A stretch of DNA of 64,000 nucleotides from Labyrinthula sp. Ha (taxonomy: Eukaryota > Sar > Bigyra > Labyrinthulida > Labyrinthulaceae), in the NCBI GenBank assembly GCA_015227615.1, contig JAALGZ010000021.1, positions 620,001-684,000 on the forward strand. The letters run 5' to 3'. The notes under the pieces were generated by a model. It made no database searches. It saw nothing but the letters and a program-made list of their open reading frames with translations, and was not told the origin of the DNA. Below, one piece after another: positions 1 through 10,179 of this stretch. A program made the position numbers and the translations under genes. Within the stretch, counting starts at the first letter, position 1. Each line of letters starts with the position of its first letter.

Positions 1-3000
1 GAAGTATTATTCTCCAGGAAATATCTACAAGTGTACCAAAGGCGAAATTGAAATCCAAATATTTAGCAACATGCTCGTACAGGAGGATAAACATATCTAT
101 GAACAATTGGAACCAAGTATATAAAGCATATTCTAGCTATACAACATGTTTGGTTCGCTAATCCCATCTAATATATCATATGATTAGTTGGGCATCTTAC
201 ATTATATTGCTTAAATGTTAGAACTCATTCATAAGAAACAAATATTTGACGATACATTTTTCTTGATGTGTTGGGAAAGATATAATTACAAACCTGGAGC
301 AAGACATTTCATAACAGTACATAATAATCCTTGGCGGCAGTTTGGGTTTTTGACTGAAAAGAGACCTAATTTGGGGTCATTCAGCATATGTCTTAACAAA
401 GATGGTGAATCTACTGCAAGTATCGATGAATAGCTTCAGAACTAATAAAAAAATCGAAACAATAAACTTCTGCATCTTGCACATAATGTCTGGAACCGAA
501 GCACATTTAGATTGTTGGATTAATGCTAAAATAACCTAAATTTTTAGACATCTTTATCACTGAAGGAGTATGCAAGGAATGGTTTAAATTACTCAAAAGA
601 AATATTGCACGTGATGTTAAAAGTACTTAAAACGTTTTCAAAATAGCAAAATAAAAATTTAAGAAAACGGTTACAGCCTTTTTCTGCATATAGCGCAATA
701 AACCAATTTCTAACTCCAGTAATGGCTCAAAGACTTTTGCTGACTCACTACGGATCAACACATAAAAATTTTGGACTATTTTGGATTCTATATTTCAGAT
801 CAATTCAGGGCTGGGTTATTAGCACCTAAATTTATTTGACCTAATACTAAGATTGACTGTTATTAATAATCATATGTTGGTTTAATTCTCAAAGAAAACG
901 AGCATACCAGAATTTAAGAACTTGAGTCTAAAACGGTGTTTAATCACCCTAATACTAAAGCTGGAGATTAGACACAACAAGCCGTGCACTTTCATAACTA
1001 GCTATGTGCAACCTTTTATATAAAGATAAAATTGTCATTAGATTATTTCAAACTTCTTTATTACAAATAATCTTGAATGAGCATGCAAAGATAGCCACTT
1101 TCTACACACATGAGATAAACTTATTTTCCAAAGAAATCAGTGGGTTATTAAAGAGGCCTTAAGTATATCTCATATTTTTACGTTGAAAGGACCTCTATTA
1201 TTCCATGAAAAGATGATTCCTGATATGCCTGGGTTTTTTTCGGCTGCTACATAGCAGATAAAGACTAGGCCAGTTCCCAGGACAAAATGCTTTATGAGGC
1301 AAATACAATCAAGTAATGAATTAGGCTTTAGCAGATATTTTGAATTATTGCTATGCCTTAGATAGGCTTACTTTGATGGGTATAAGCCATTGATTATCTT
1401 AGCATTTGGTTTGGCTTATGAGTTTTAGTTCGGTTAACTAATTAACCCTTACTTGCCAGGGTAATTATATTTAAATTATTTAATCATTTGAAACTTGCTC
1501 TTAGGCTTTAATTCCGTTACAAATTACTACTATACTTTTTTCATGTGTTTGGGCTATAAGCAGATTGGTATTTTCCAATTGAGATCTCTAAATCTGCTCA
1601 AGTTCAAGAATTGAGTCGATAAATGAAGTAATTAATTTTTACAGCATTGTGCAAAACAGCCGTAGGCACAATTGGGAATGTGGAGTGTGCACCTAGTGAG
1701 GATTCATTTGGGGTTCTTAGAAAATCCCGAGTGATTTTATGAATCTGAAGGACTGTCGATGCAACATTGAGTGGGGAATGAGAAACTTGGTGAAAAATTG
1801 ACTGTGGAATTATCAGTAATTGACGAAGATTCTTGAAAACGTTTCAAAGAAAATGAGTACCCTCAATGTGTTCCTTATTAAGAGCTTTGCGCTTAATAAT
1901 ATAGTGTTGAGGATCCTAAAAACTTCAATAATTTACTTTCAGAAACTTTGGGTCTGAGAAATTTTAGTTCCTCAAGATGAAAATTTCCTCAGTCTGGAGC
2001 ATTCCATGCTATAGCTACTTCACTAACTTTTCTTATTTTACTTATGAAACACCAGAGATTGCTAGGGTGCTCGAATATCATCTCATACAGATGTAAATAT
2101 TATATAAAATTAATCAAGAATTAACTGTACGTTAAGCCATAATCAAGCAATGCTTAAGACATGCTACAAGCTGGTTCCTTAAAATATATGTAGATCACAA
2201 AATGCATAGAGCAAGCTTCGTCCATATGTATACACCTTTAAATAGCATGGAATTATATTAATAAAGACTTCTTAACGTGTTAGGAGTGCCGATATGGGTA
2301 ATTCTCTTTGCTTCTTGCTAATGATCGCGGCCTTAGTTGGCCATTGTGACATTACACCTCACTAGAATGCGTTCTACAAAGCCCTACTTGAAACTAAAGT
2401 ATTAGAAATTGCTAAAACTTAGTGGACCTAGAATATCATGTTCTGAGCTACAGCAGAGAATCTTTTTTTGGAGAAATTAGCTACTTGAGTGAAGAAATCT
2501 TATTTTTTCTCGATTTTATTACGTGACTAATCGTATGAGTTTACTATCTTGTTGAAATAGGTATTTAATTTGGGGGTAACATCTTGTAATGTCTTGATCT
2601 AGCAAGTATATTTTGAAGCTTTTCTTGGCAGCTTGCTTAGGTTAATTCTTTTTCGGGGCTTTCATCAAGTTCTAGTATTATTGTAATCATCACTTCACCT
2701 TTTCCCCTCCTGCAAAGCACGGTAGACTTCCAGTTTTACTTCATCTAAGCTATCTTCAATTTCAGCAGATATGATTTCTTCCAGCATAACATACCCTAAG
2801 CTGCCAATTATATCTGGTCTTTGGGCAACATCTAAAACTCATCAGTCATTCTTCAACTACGAATAAGAATTTAAATTTAAGAAAGAGAACAGTCATGATA
2901 TTGAGCTTAAAGTTAGATCTCGCATGTAATTGATTTCTTATAGAAAAATAACCAGTTCATATAATAGCTTTGTTGCATCCATTAACTTGGATTTAAATTA

Positions 3001-3419
3001 TGCGCTATGCATAAGTCAATCGAGCTCATAAAAAGAGTTCAGCAAGAAAGTTCAGAACAGAAGAATAAAATGGATACAAAGAAATCTATTTATAGATAGA
3101 TTTATTACACTGAACAACTTAGAATCCTATTTCCTGCTTTCAATTTGAAGCACTTCTTTTGCCCCTGGACATACATTAACAAGTCACATAAGTAAAGCTG
3201 CTTAAGCAAAGTATCGACAAGAAAATACACAATAATTAAGTTTACCATCCCTTTAATTCCACTGCAACGTATCTCTGCAGAAACCCATATCTACTTGAGC
3301 TCTGAACTCAACTGCCAATTCAAAGAAATATAGCCCCCAAATCATAAAAAAAACAATTATTCTTTTATTTCTCAAAGATTCACTTGCACGTATAATAATG
3401 CTTGTACAAAATATTTTCT
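1..3419. other. Gene desert, left edge
   Basis: No recognisable gene, RNA or mobile element was seen in this 3.4 kb. Frames are broken by stops throughout. The only ATG-started frame of note encodes 72 residues at 215-433 (+) and has no family resemblance that I can see, so it is best treated as a chance frame. Base composition is AT-rich and similar to the other deserts. Confidence 0.6.
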
Positions 3420-4547
3420 TCAAGTGTTGAGTATTTGTAAAAAATTTCCAGATGTGATTAGAACTTGATTAGCAGTTGGTCCCCAAACCATATTTTCTAC
3501 ATAACTTCTTGCAGTACTACTAAAAACAGGAATGGTACAATCACCAAGTAAATTCCAATAATGCACCATAAAATCCTCTCCCCCAGTGCAAATAATTCCT
3601 CGACTGAAGGGTGAAAATGAAGCTGTGTTGACAATTCCTTCATGATTTCCTAAAGTTCCAACCCCAGGAGGTGATGCTAGATTAATATTAGAAAGTTGTT
3701 GATTTCTTAGATCCAGTAGAGAAACAGTGGGAGAATTATCAACTACACAGGAAACAAGATAGTCATCAAAAGGACTCCAGAAAACTCTCAGAATAGATTG
3801 GTTTGAAACTTTCCATTGCTTATTCTCATACTTGGCTCTAACATCCAGAGTTGAAATAGTTCCATCTTCAGAGGCAACACAAAAAATCGTCGAATGATGA
3901 GGTGAAGAACAAACATCCAACGCAGCACTTTGATTTGTTTTTCCCAAGAAAGTTTCTTCTGGTTTCGCTGGAGGAGGTTGATATCTAGGATCAGCATTGA
4001 CTCCATAATTTACTGCTAAATTTAATGTTTCAGAAGAAAGCAACCGGCTGGTGGAGAAGTTGGGATCTACTTTTTGATTGAAGACGTGTAAAATTGATTG
4101 TTTTTCAATATCCCAAAGAGAAAGGGTTGAATCCACAGATGAAGTAAGAATCATATTTTGGTTAAAATTGCACCAGTCAAAGGAGGTAAGAGGAGCGCAA
4201 CAATCTTTGTACATTGGATCAGGATTGGAGCGGTTCAACAGGCAAAGTAGGTTAGACTGAGCTTGGTTTGGTTCACATGACCAAATTCTTAGGTAATCTG
4301 CTGTAGAACCTAGAATTGAGGAGTTTTCAGTTGGTGGAAAGGATATTTGTGTTGGTGAGTAAGGATGGAGAAAGGTAGTAAGGAAGTTGACTGAGTTGTC
4401 TGGATTTAGAACAAGAACTGTTATTTGGTTGGTGTATTGTTCAGAAAAGGACCCAACAGCGACGTTTTGAGGTGATAATGGGGAGGAGGGATTAGAGTAG
4501 GATAAAGAAAGACTATATGCGTGGAAACCGAGATTGTAGGAGTTCAT
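3420..4547 (-). CDS. DCAF7: WD40 adaptor, DCAF7/TTG1/AN11 family
   Basis: This 375-residue protein reads as a WD40 beta-propeller of the DCAF7 (animal HAN11) / TTG1 (plant) family, scaffold proteins that bind kinases such as DYRK1A, MYB/bHLH factors and the CUL4-DDB1 ligase. Family landmarks are in order: the N-terminal VAVGSFSEQYTNQI block (residues about 29-42), FLHPYSPTQISFPP (about 59-72), the diagnostic CAPLTSFDW motif (about 116-125) followed by TSSVDSTLSLWDIEK, then GIICTGGEDFMVHYWNL in the last blades. Length matches the family (about 340-375). The ATG is the first in frame and the stop is TGA. There is no intron. Residues about 180-205 carry a proline-rich stretch longer than in animal homologues. 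It is the last of four minus-strand genes, about 740 bp from the 7TM-RGS gene. The symbol is by family resemblance; no one-to-one orthology was tested. Confidence 0.85.
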   Translation of the reverse strand: MNSYNLGFHAYSLSLSYSNPSSPLSPQNVAVGSFSEQYTNQITVLVLNPDNSVNFLTTFLHPYSPTQISFPPTENSSILGSTADYLRIWSCEPNQAQSNLLCLLNRSNPDPMYKDCCAPLTSFDWCNFNQNMILTSSVDSTLSLWDIEKQSILHVFNQKVDPNFSTSRLLSSETLNLAVNYGVNADPRYQPPPAKPEETFLGKTNQSAALDVCSSPHHSTIFCVASEDGTISTLDVRAKYENKQWKVSNQSILRVFWSPFDDYLVSCVVDNSPTVSLLDLRNQQLSNINLASPPGVGTLGNHEGIVNTASFSPFSRGIICTGGEDFMVHYWNLLGDCTIPVFSSTARSYVENMVWGPTANQVLITSGNFLQILNT

Positions 4548-5286
4548 CTTTCCTGTTTGATATTGATTCTGATTCCTGAAGCGAAATTCTCAGCAGAAGT
4601 TTGGTAATGCCACACTGTGTTAAAGGCTTTTGTATCAAAATATCCAGGAATACAAAAGCCAGCAAGACCGTGTTGAGTTATTCAAGTTGAAGTGAAACAG
4701 ACAAAAGAAACCGTTTTTACTATTATTATGTTGTTGATTATTTTTGTGGGTCTATTTTAGTTGTGGAAAATCTTAATTAATTTATACCACACTGGAGAAA
4801 ACTTACATTTCCCCTGGGTCGAGAATATTTCTTGCATTAGTGAAATAGTCTAAAAAATAAGGCATTTAATTAAAAATATGTATTTTAAAACAGACATAAT
4901 TTAAGATTTTATTATGGGTGGTTATACCTTTGAGTCCAATACAAGCTAACCAGAGCTGAAAGGACTGCATAATCTGACATTGATTTCCATTCTCATAAAA
5001 AAAAATATATGTGCAAAGGCAAGAAAATGATAATGAAAATTTTGAGCTCAAAATTGGGTCCCTGTTCATGATGTTAAACTGTTAGAATAAATAAATATTT
5101 TTCGTGCCTGGTGCTGCTTAATTAAATCTAGGGAAAACTTTGCGGTAACGTAAGGTCGTACAAAAACAAAAACCAGATTATGAACTCTGAAAACCGAGTT
5201 CATATTTACCTTGTTCAATGAGAAATAAAATCATATCATATAGTCAAAAATGGCTACGCAATATCACTAGTTAAGAAGGTTACTCC
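4548..5286. other. Spacer between DCAF7 and 7TM-RGS genes
   Basis: This 740-bp gap holds the upstream region of the DCAF7-like gene and the 3' flank of the 7TM-RGS gene. No coding frame longer than chance and no RNA gene were recognised. It is the widest gap inside this gene island. Confidence 0.5.
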
Positions 5287-6667
5287 TTAAAACTTAATAG
5301 ACCTGTTAAAGACAGTCATTTTTCTTCTTGTTTTTTCTTTGCTATACATCCCACTTTGATATTCTGTAAAAAACTTTGATATAATAAATTTCGGCATAAG
5401 ATCAAGATCTAAAATCTCTATATTTTCTTTTTCTCCATATGAGAAAATATTTTTTGTTGTAGGAAACTGTTCCTTTTTGAAATCTTCAATTATTCTTGAC
5501 CTTGCAACCGAGCTTATGTTAATCTCCCCAAAAGAACCAGGGTAGATATATCTTCTCATAATGACATCTGTTTCTTCTTTACTTCTAACCTCTTTGGATT
5601 TATATTCCTTCATGGCATCATGAAATAAAAGAGCCTCTAAACAAAACACCTCAGCTAGGAATCTTTTGTAGAGCATGTACCCAAGTTTGTCATTGAGTAG
5701 CTCAGAAAGATGGATTTTTTGTGAATGTTGCTCAGCAACCTCATCTTTTGTTTTTCCATCATACGTTAGGTAAATTGGGTAATATAAAATAGTAGCAGTC
5801 ATTGCAAAAGAACAGTAATCAAAAATCCAAAAGACTACGAATATTGGGTTTTCTCTATCAATTTCTAAAAATTTTGTGGTGTAAGGATCGAGAAACAACC
5901 ATGTACAAGCAATATTAGCAGGGGTCAGAATAAATGCAACAATCATAATTAGTTGTTTTGTTACCTTAAACTTATCTTTGAACTCGAAAAAGTTTGTTTT
6001 TGTATGAAAAAGAAAAAGGAATATACGGAATGAAAATTAAGGTGTTTGGTCTGTTTGAATTGTCCTTGAAAAAGCTACAACCTTCGCTACCATTTCGGTA
6101 AAGACACGCATTCAGAGTAGAAAAACCTGCAGAGATTAAGTGAATGGTCATCATCAAACCAAATATTCGAAGAAAAGAATCCTGTGAGGAATAGTACTTC
6201 AAATCTTCTAATCCTTTTCTTTGTTCTTGTGAGAGTTTTGCAGGTCCTAAAGAGGAGAATACTGGTGAACCTTGCTCGTTCCTTTTTGTATCAAAAAGCT
6301 CCATCAATTTTCGATTATAAGCAGTTCTTTTGATAGTGATGTACATATAGCAAAATATAGGGATCGGGGCGAACGAAGCAATAAAATACGAGCTCATCAC
6401 CACAAAACACACATTAAAGTCGTGTTTTTGACTCTGATATAAGAAATGAACTCCCCACCACCAAGCTAAGCCAGCGACGAGTACCAGGTACAGAAACCAG
6501 TCCTCTCTAGCACTGATTGCAGGATGCCATTTTCTTTGATGATGCCAAAGAGCTCCAATCGAGGCCAATAGCGTCATCAGGAGTCTATATACCCAGGAGT
6601 ATAACTTTTGTCCATCTGAAACGGTGTCGAGGTAAGGGGATTGACAGCTATCAATAAACTCTGTCAT
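5287..6667 (-). CDS. Seven-transmembrane protein with C-terminal RGS domain (two exons or a frameshift)
   Basis: The N-terminal frame (6667 down to 5972) has hydrophobic segments near residues 20-40, 60-80, 90-115 and 165-190. The second frame (to 5287) adds two or three more, then an RGS domain starting at LNDKLGYMLYKRFLAE and running through the MRRYIYPGSFGEINIS region to the PKFIIS segment. RGS domains speed GTP hydrolysis by G-alpha, and 7TM-RGS fusions like plant RGS1 act at the plasma membrane. The two frames are joined by a +1 shift. A GT-AG intron of only 19 nt at 5965-5983 would join them in phase and give 453 residues; a sequencing or real indel in the T-rich tract near 6005-6030 is the alternative. 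The frame stays open upstream to a TTG at 6736, but the first ATG (6667) is used here. It lies 100 bp downstream of the TTL-like gene on the same strand. RGS call firm; junction uncertain. Confidence 0.75.
5965..5983 (-). other. Candidate 19-nt intron in the 7TM-RGS gene
   Basis: On the minus strand this segment starts with GTTCAA and ends with TTTAAG, has length 1 mod 3 and lies in phase 0. Removing it joins the upstream membrane frame directly to the frame carrying the last helices and RGS domain and also removes the TAA that ends the first frame. It is shorter than the 28- and 29-nt introns elsewhere in this window and lacks their T-rich 3' end, so confidence is modest. Confidence 0.35.
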
Positions 6668-6766
6668 TCTTGTTAGTTTCCTTACGAAAGTTTTATAAAC
6701 GGATGTCTTGAGAAAACAACAGGCCAGTCTACACAATTTCCACCTTAAATCAAAAACCCTCTAAAG

Positions 6767-8269
6767 CTAAAATCCAAAGATAATATTTTCTTCCTCTCCG
6801 TATTGCACTACTTTGCAGGCTTCATAAAGAGTTTCTGCCTGAGTAGCTTCTAACTCATTCCAGATCAAATTCCAGCCTAAGTACTTCCACTGGTTAGCCA
6901 CACTAAACGAACCCTCAATACTTTCCGGTTTCACTTGAATAAGCCTAACAAGATCTACCATACTTGTCCATATATCAGGTGTCAGATCAATTTTGGGATA
7001 GTGAGTTAACAACGGGTTTCCATTCGCTTCGAGTAACCATGCTTTTACACTGTTACCGTCTTTCTCAACCATCCAATCAAGAGCAAATAACTGGAACTTT
7101 CCAGACGACTTCCTGAAACCGGGTTCAGTTACAGCTGTTTGTGCTAGGTACACGCTCACTCGCTTTGCTTGACTCCGAAGCTCTTCCATTACCCTTGACC
7201 CATATTGTACTTCACTTGAAGCGTTGACAGGCCTTGCATTCAGATATTCCTCAAGTTGATGAAAACCCCAGAAGTGATCCTCACCTTTTTGTCCAACATC
7301 GTTTGTGACATGAGCATTTGCATTTCCCAAGTCAAACAAGGAAAACTTAGTTCCAGCTTTTCGAATGAATCCATCATGATAAAATACAACCAAAGGATTT
7401 GTGCTGCCAATAAGCAGGTAAGTTCTAAGATCAAACTTGTAGCCTTCAATAAGAACAGGATCTTTCACATACCTTTGAGCAATCAACGCACCCCGTTTTC
7501 CGTATCCAGCTTTACACTGGCCGTACCTGTTTCTTACTTCATTTTTGCCATCATGAACTGTTATTCCTCTACCATGAAAACTTCCCCCAGGCTTCAAAAT
7601 CCAAATTTCATCGCGAACCTCATTAGAATAGAACTTCTCACACTCTTGATAATTATTAAGGTCATACTGAACAGGCTGAAGTTGTAAATCGTCAAAATCG
7701 CAACCCGAGTCCCCAGCTAATCTTCTCCTACATGCTAATTGTTTCCCTTTCCCACCTCCAATGCAAGCACTTCCACGTCCAATCTGATTCAGAAGAGTGT
7801 TCCTTAATCCAAAGAAGGTCTGCCATTTTCTATGGTTAATCAAAAGCAACTCTGGTTGTCTTTTTATCGAGAGCTTAAGACCAGTTGAAAGCATAATCTT
7901 ACAAAAGTATCCACAGTTTGTTGTACGCATGTTGTTGACAGTATTCGGGTAGATAGGAGAAACCTGAGCACTAGGTATAAAATTTTCTTTTATAGAATAA
8001 GTCGGTGAAGGTGTAATTACTGGAGAAAGTGTTGGCGAGGATGTTTCGGTGTAAATTCCCTTAGCAGGAGCATGTGAGTCTGATTCGACAATTACAGGGA
8101 CGGAGGCACCTGAACCAGATTCTGGGAGTTGTTGAATTTGCCTTCTGTACATTGCATTGCAAAAAGCAAAAGTTATCAATAGAATGATAATATGATGGAC
8201 TGAGAAGGATCGTCGAGGCTCTTGGAAAAAATATTTTTTCTTGTTGAAGTCATCATTTTTTTTCTTCAT
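6767..8269 (-). CDS. Membrane-anchored tubulin-tyrosine-ligase-like (TTL/ATP-grasp) enzyme
   Basis: From the first ATG (8269) the product is 500 residues; the open frame extends five codons upstream to a TTG, which is not used here. A basic N-terminus is followed by one hydrophobic segment (about residues 25-40), then a Ser/Thr/Pro-rich stem (about 45-110), then a TTL domain. ATP-grasp landmarks are present: WILKPGG (about 223-229) with downstream GRGI, QRYVKDPVLIEGYKFDLR (about 265-282), HVTND (about 320-324) and LLEANGNP (about 412-419). These supply the nucleotide- and Mg-binding Lys, Asp, Glu and Asn of the family, so it looks active. Cytosolic TTLs ligate Tyr, Glu or Gly to tubulin. Here the single anchor and stem suggest a type II protein with the domain in the Golgi/ER lumen, so the substrate is probably not tubulin (inference). 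Stop TAG; 100 bp upstream of the RGS gene and 47 bp downstream of a small gene. Confidence 0.85.
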   Translation of the reverse strand: MKKKNDDFNKKKYFFQEPRRSFSVHHIIILLITFAFCNAMYRRQIQQLPESGSGASVPVIVESDSHAPAKGIYTETSSPTLSPVITPSPTYSIKENFIPSAQVSPIYPNTVNNMRTTNCGYFCKIMLSTGLKLSIKRQPELLLINHRKWQTFFGLRNTLLNQIGRGSACIGGGKGKQLACRRRLAGDSGCDFDDLQLQPVQYDLNNYQECEKFYSNEVRDEIWILKPGGSFHGRGITVHDGKNEVRNRYGQCKAGYGKRGALIAQRYVKDPVLIEGYKFDLRTYLLIGSTNPLVVFYHDGFIRKAGTKFSLFDLGNANAHVTNDVGQKGEDHFWGFHQLEEYLNARPVNASSEVQYGSRVMEELRSQAKRVSVYLAQTAVTEPGFRKSSGKFQLFALDWMVEKDGNSVKAWLLEANGNPLLTHYPKIDLTPDIWTSMVDLVRLIQVKPESIEGSFSVANQWKYLGWNLIWNELEATQAETLYEACKVVQYGEEENIIFGF

Positions 8270-8316
8270 TCCAATTTTGGGCAATCGTTAACAAGGTATT
8301 GGAATGACTGAAACGG

Positions 8317-8499
8317 TCATGGCTCAGCTTCCCAAATTTCTGAACAGATTTGACATAATTGAGACAAAGGAAGGGGCTTAGGAAATTCAAAGATGGAATT
8401 CTGAATAATTCCTTTCACAATCTTATCAATTTCACTGGGTTTTACTGGCTTTGATAACATTTCCTTTCGGGGCGAGGCTTTCTTCTTTGTTTCAGTCAT
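8317..8499 (-). CDS. Small hypothetical protein, 60 residues
   Basis: ATG-started 60-residue frame ending in TGA. The N-terminus is lysine-rich (TETKKKASPRKE), followed by a probable amphipathic helix (SEIDKIVKGIIQNSIFEF) and a short Cys-containing helix (LSQLCQICSEIWEAEP). I do not recognise the family. It is kept because composition and codon use resemble its neighbours, and because it fits the tight tandem spacing: 47 bp upstream of the TTL-like ATG, and divergent from Cdc45 with 96 bp between start codons. It could instead be a first exon whose remainder I failed to find. Function unknown. Confidence 0.5.
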   Translation of the reverse strand: MTETKKKASPRKEMLSKPVKPSEIDKIVKGIIQNSIFEFPKPLPLSQLCQICSEIWEAEP

Positions 8500-8595
8500 T
8501 TTTTACAGTGTTCCAAAATTTATGTACGATGTAGACAACTATGGCCTATTTAGCCAAATTGAAAATAAAACGGTTATTGCAAACAGAAGGAAAAT
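8500..8595. promoter_or_regulatory. Bidirectional promoter gap
   Basis: Only 96 bp separate the divergent start codons of the 60-residue gene (-) and Cdc45 (+), so transcription start sites of both must lie in this AT-rich stretch or inside the genes. No TATA box or factor site was identified with confidence; the call rests on gene geometry. Confidence 0.45.
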
Positions 8596-10170
8596 ATGCT
8601 TTGGCCAGTTGGGGAAATCGATGCAGTGTTTTCTAATATTCAAACAACATCAAATCAAGATAAAAATCTAAGTATTCATATGCTGGTTTCACCTGACTTG
8701 GACGCTGCTGTTGCTGCAAAGTTATTAACCGCTTTGTTTCAACTTAATTCCCTTAGTTACTCACTCTCAGCAACAAACCCTGAAAATTTTGATGAAGACT
8801 TAACAAAAGCAGTAAAGTCAAATGTTCTTTCTGATGGTTCTATTCAATCTATAATTCTTTTAAACTGTGGATCTTCATATGATCTCTCCTTGTACAATGT
8901 CGCAGATGACGTCATTAGATACTTTTATGTTATCGATTGTAACGCACTAAATCCAAATGAAGAAAACCAAAAACAGGAGCAAACCAATATTATTCTGTTA
9001 GATACTTTAAACATTCTAAAGAAGGCAGAAAAAAGTATGTCAAGCTGTACAGAAACTGTTTTGCATTTGCTACGAGAAAGAAATGTTCTGGATGAACGCA
9101 CATTGTATTTAGGTTCTGTTGTGTATGGGTATCAAAAGGAATTTGGGAGAATCAATGGAGATGAATATGTTTCCATGTTTCAAGAGCTTTGTAGCTGGGC
9201 AACAACTTTGGGATCTGATGATTTGAAGCTTAGCAGGGAACCAAAACTTTTCATGCACCGCAAGAGTTCCCTCTTTGAAGGATTCATGAATAGTTTGCAT
9301 GCAGTTAAAAGCTTCAAGTTTCCATCCTGGGAGTATTTAAGGAAAGGGGAAAATCTGAATTTAGAAAATAAGGGAAATGCCAAACTTCAAGGAGTAAGGA
9401 ACTTAAGTTTCATGTTTTCTTTAATGGGGATTAGTTTAAAGATAGCAAAGGAGAACTGGCTGTTCGTACCATTCAAGGCGAAACAAAACTTCGCGCTCTA
9501 CTTAAAGAAAAAGGACTTTGTGGATCAATTTCATTTAAACAATTTTCATGAGCATTGTTTTCTATACTATAATGTGTCTTCACTGGATTATTTCACAAAA
9601 ATTAAAAATGACGTATCCTTATCTCTGGAAAATGGTTTAGAATCATTGAATAAAGATATAGGTTCCTCTTTAGATTTTATAAGTTCTATAATTTTGAGAA
9701 AATTGCAGTTAATTATAGTATTGCAAATAGTCGAAAAGCGTAGATATAAATCAGCTGGGGATTTTCGTTGGGTGGTAATCAACATCGAAGATGTAACTAA
9801 TATTTACAATAGCCTACTAGGAAACTCAGATGCAGCTATGGAAGACGGAGAAAATAAAGTGCTAGAAATGTTTTCGCATATCTCAAGCTTGTTCTTTATT
9901 GGCAGCGCAATAAACAAATTGAAGGATTTTAAGAGTATTGATCAAAAGCCGTTCTTGATAGGCTTAGTAGATGGTGAAAATACCACGGTTGTTCCAGTTT
10001 CCGATCATGAAGAATGTGCCAAGATCCAAGACGCGTTTGAGAAATCTGCAGAAACTCTTGAACTGTGGTCTGAAGTACTGAGTTTTGAATATGGTGGTTT
10101 GAAAATAAAACACGCGGTGTTTGATCGGTGGTTGGTTGAAGTACATGAAACTCTAGTAGACGAAAGTTAA
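8596..10170 (+). CDS. CDC45: Cdc45 DNA replication helicase subunit
   Basis: A 524-residue Cdc45, the subunit that joins Mcm2-7 and GINS to form the CMG replicative helicase. The N-terminal DHH/RecJ-like fold is recognisable: HMLVSPDLDAAVAAKLLTALFQLN (about residues 28-51) aligns with the family's ASDVDALCACKILQALFQ, followed by SIILLNCGSSYDLSLY (about 83-98) and a FYVIDCNALNP strand. Later landmarks are the WATTLGSDDLKLSREPKLFMHRKSSLFEGFMNS region, matching the RLVLYQHWSLHDSL block of other Cdc45s, and the C-terminal DAFEKSAETL near residue 480. It is shorter than the human protein (566) and lacks the long acidic/basic insertion after the first domain. No intron; ATG in an A-rich context; stop TAA. 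It converges with the NIPA-like gene, with 9 bp between the two stop codons. Confidence 0.9.
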   Translation: MLWPVGEIDAVFSNIQTTSNQDKNLSIHMLVSPDLDAAVAAKLLTALFQLNSLSYSLSATNPENFDEDLTKAVKSNVLSDGSIQSIILLNCGSSYDLSLYNVADDVIRYFYVIDCNALNPNEENQKQEQTNIILLDTLNILKKAEKSMSSCTETVLHLLRERNVLDERTLYLGSVVYGYQKEFGRINGDEYVSMFQELCSWATTLGSDDLKLSREPKLFMHRKSSLFEGFMNSLHAVKSFKFPSWEYLRKGENLNLENKGNAKLQGVRNLSFMFSLMGISLKIAKENWLFVPFKAKQNFALYLKKKDFVDQFHLNNFHEHCFLYYNVSSLDYFTKIKNDVSLSLENGLESLNKDIGSSLDFISSIILRKLQLIIVLQIVEKRRYKSAGDFRWVVINIEDVTNIYNSLLGNSDAAMEDGENKVLEMFSHISSLFFIGSAINKLKDFKSIDQKPFLIGLVDGENTTVVPVSDHEECAKIQDAFEKSAETLELWSEVLSFEYGGLKIKHAVFDRWLVEVHETLVDES

Positions 10171-10179
10171 AGTCTTAAT

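Noticed and set aside
215-433. 72-residue ATG frame near the left edge
   Set aside because: No family features, isolated in a desert, and length within chance for AT-rich DNA.
5972-6020. 28-44 nt intron with GTATAT donor in the 7TM-RGS gene
   Set aside because: The available acceptors put the product in a frame with an early stop.
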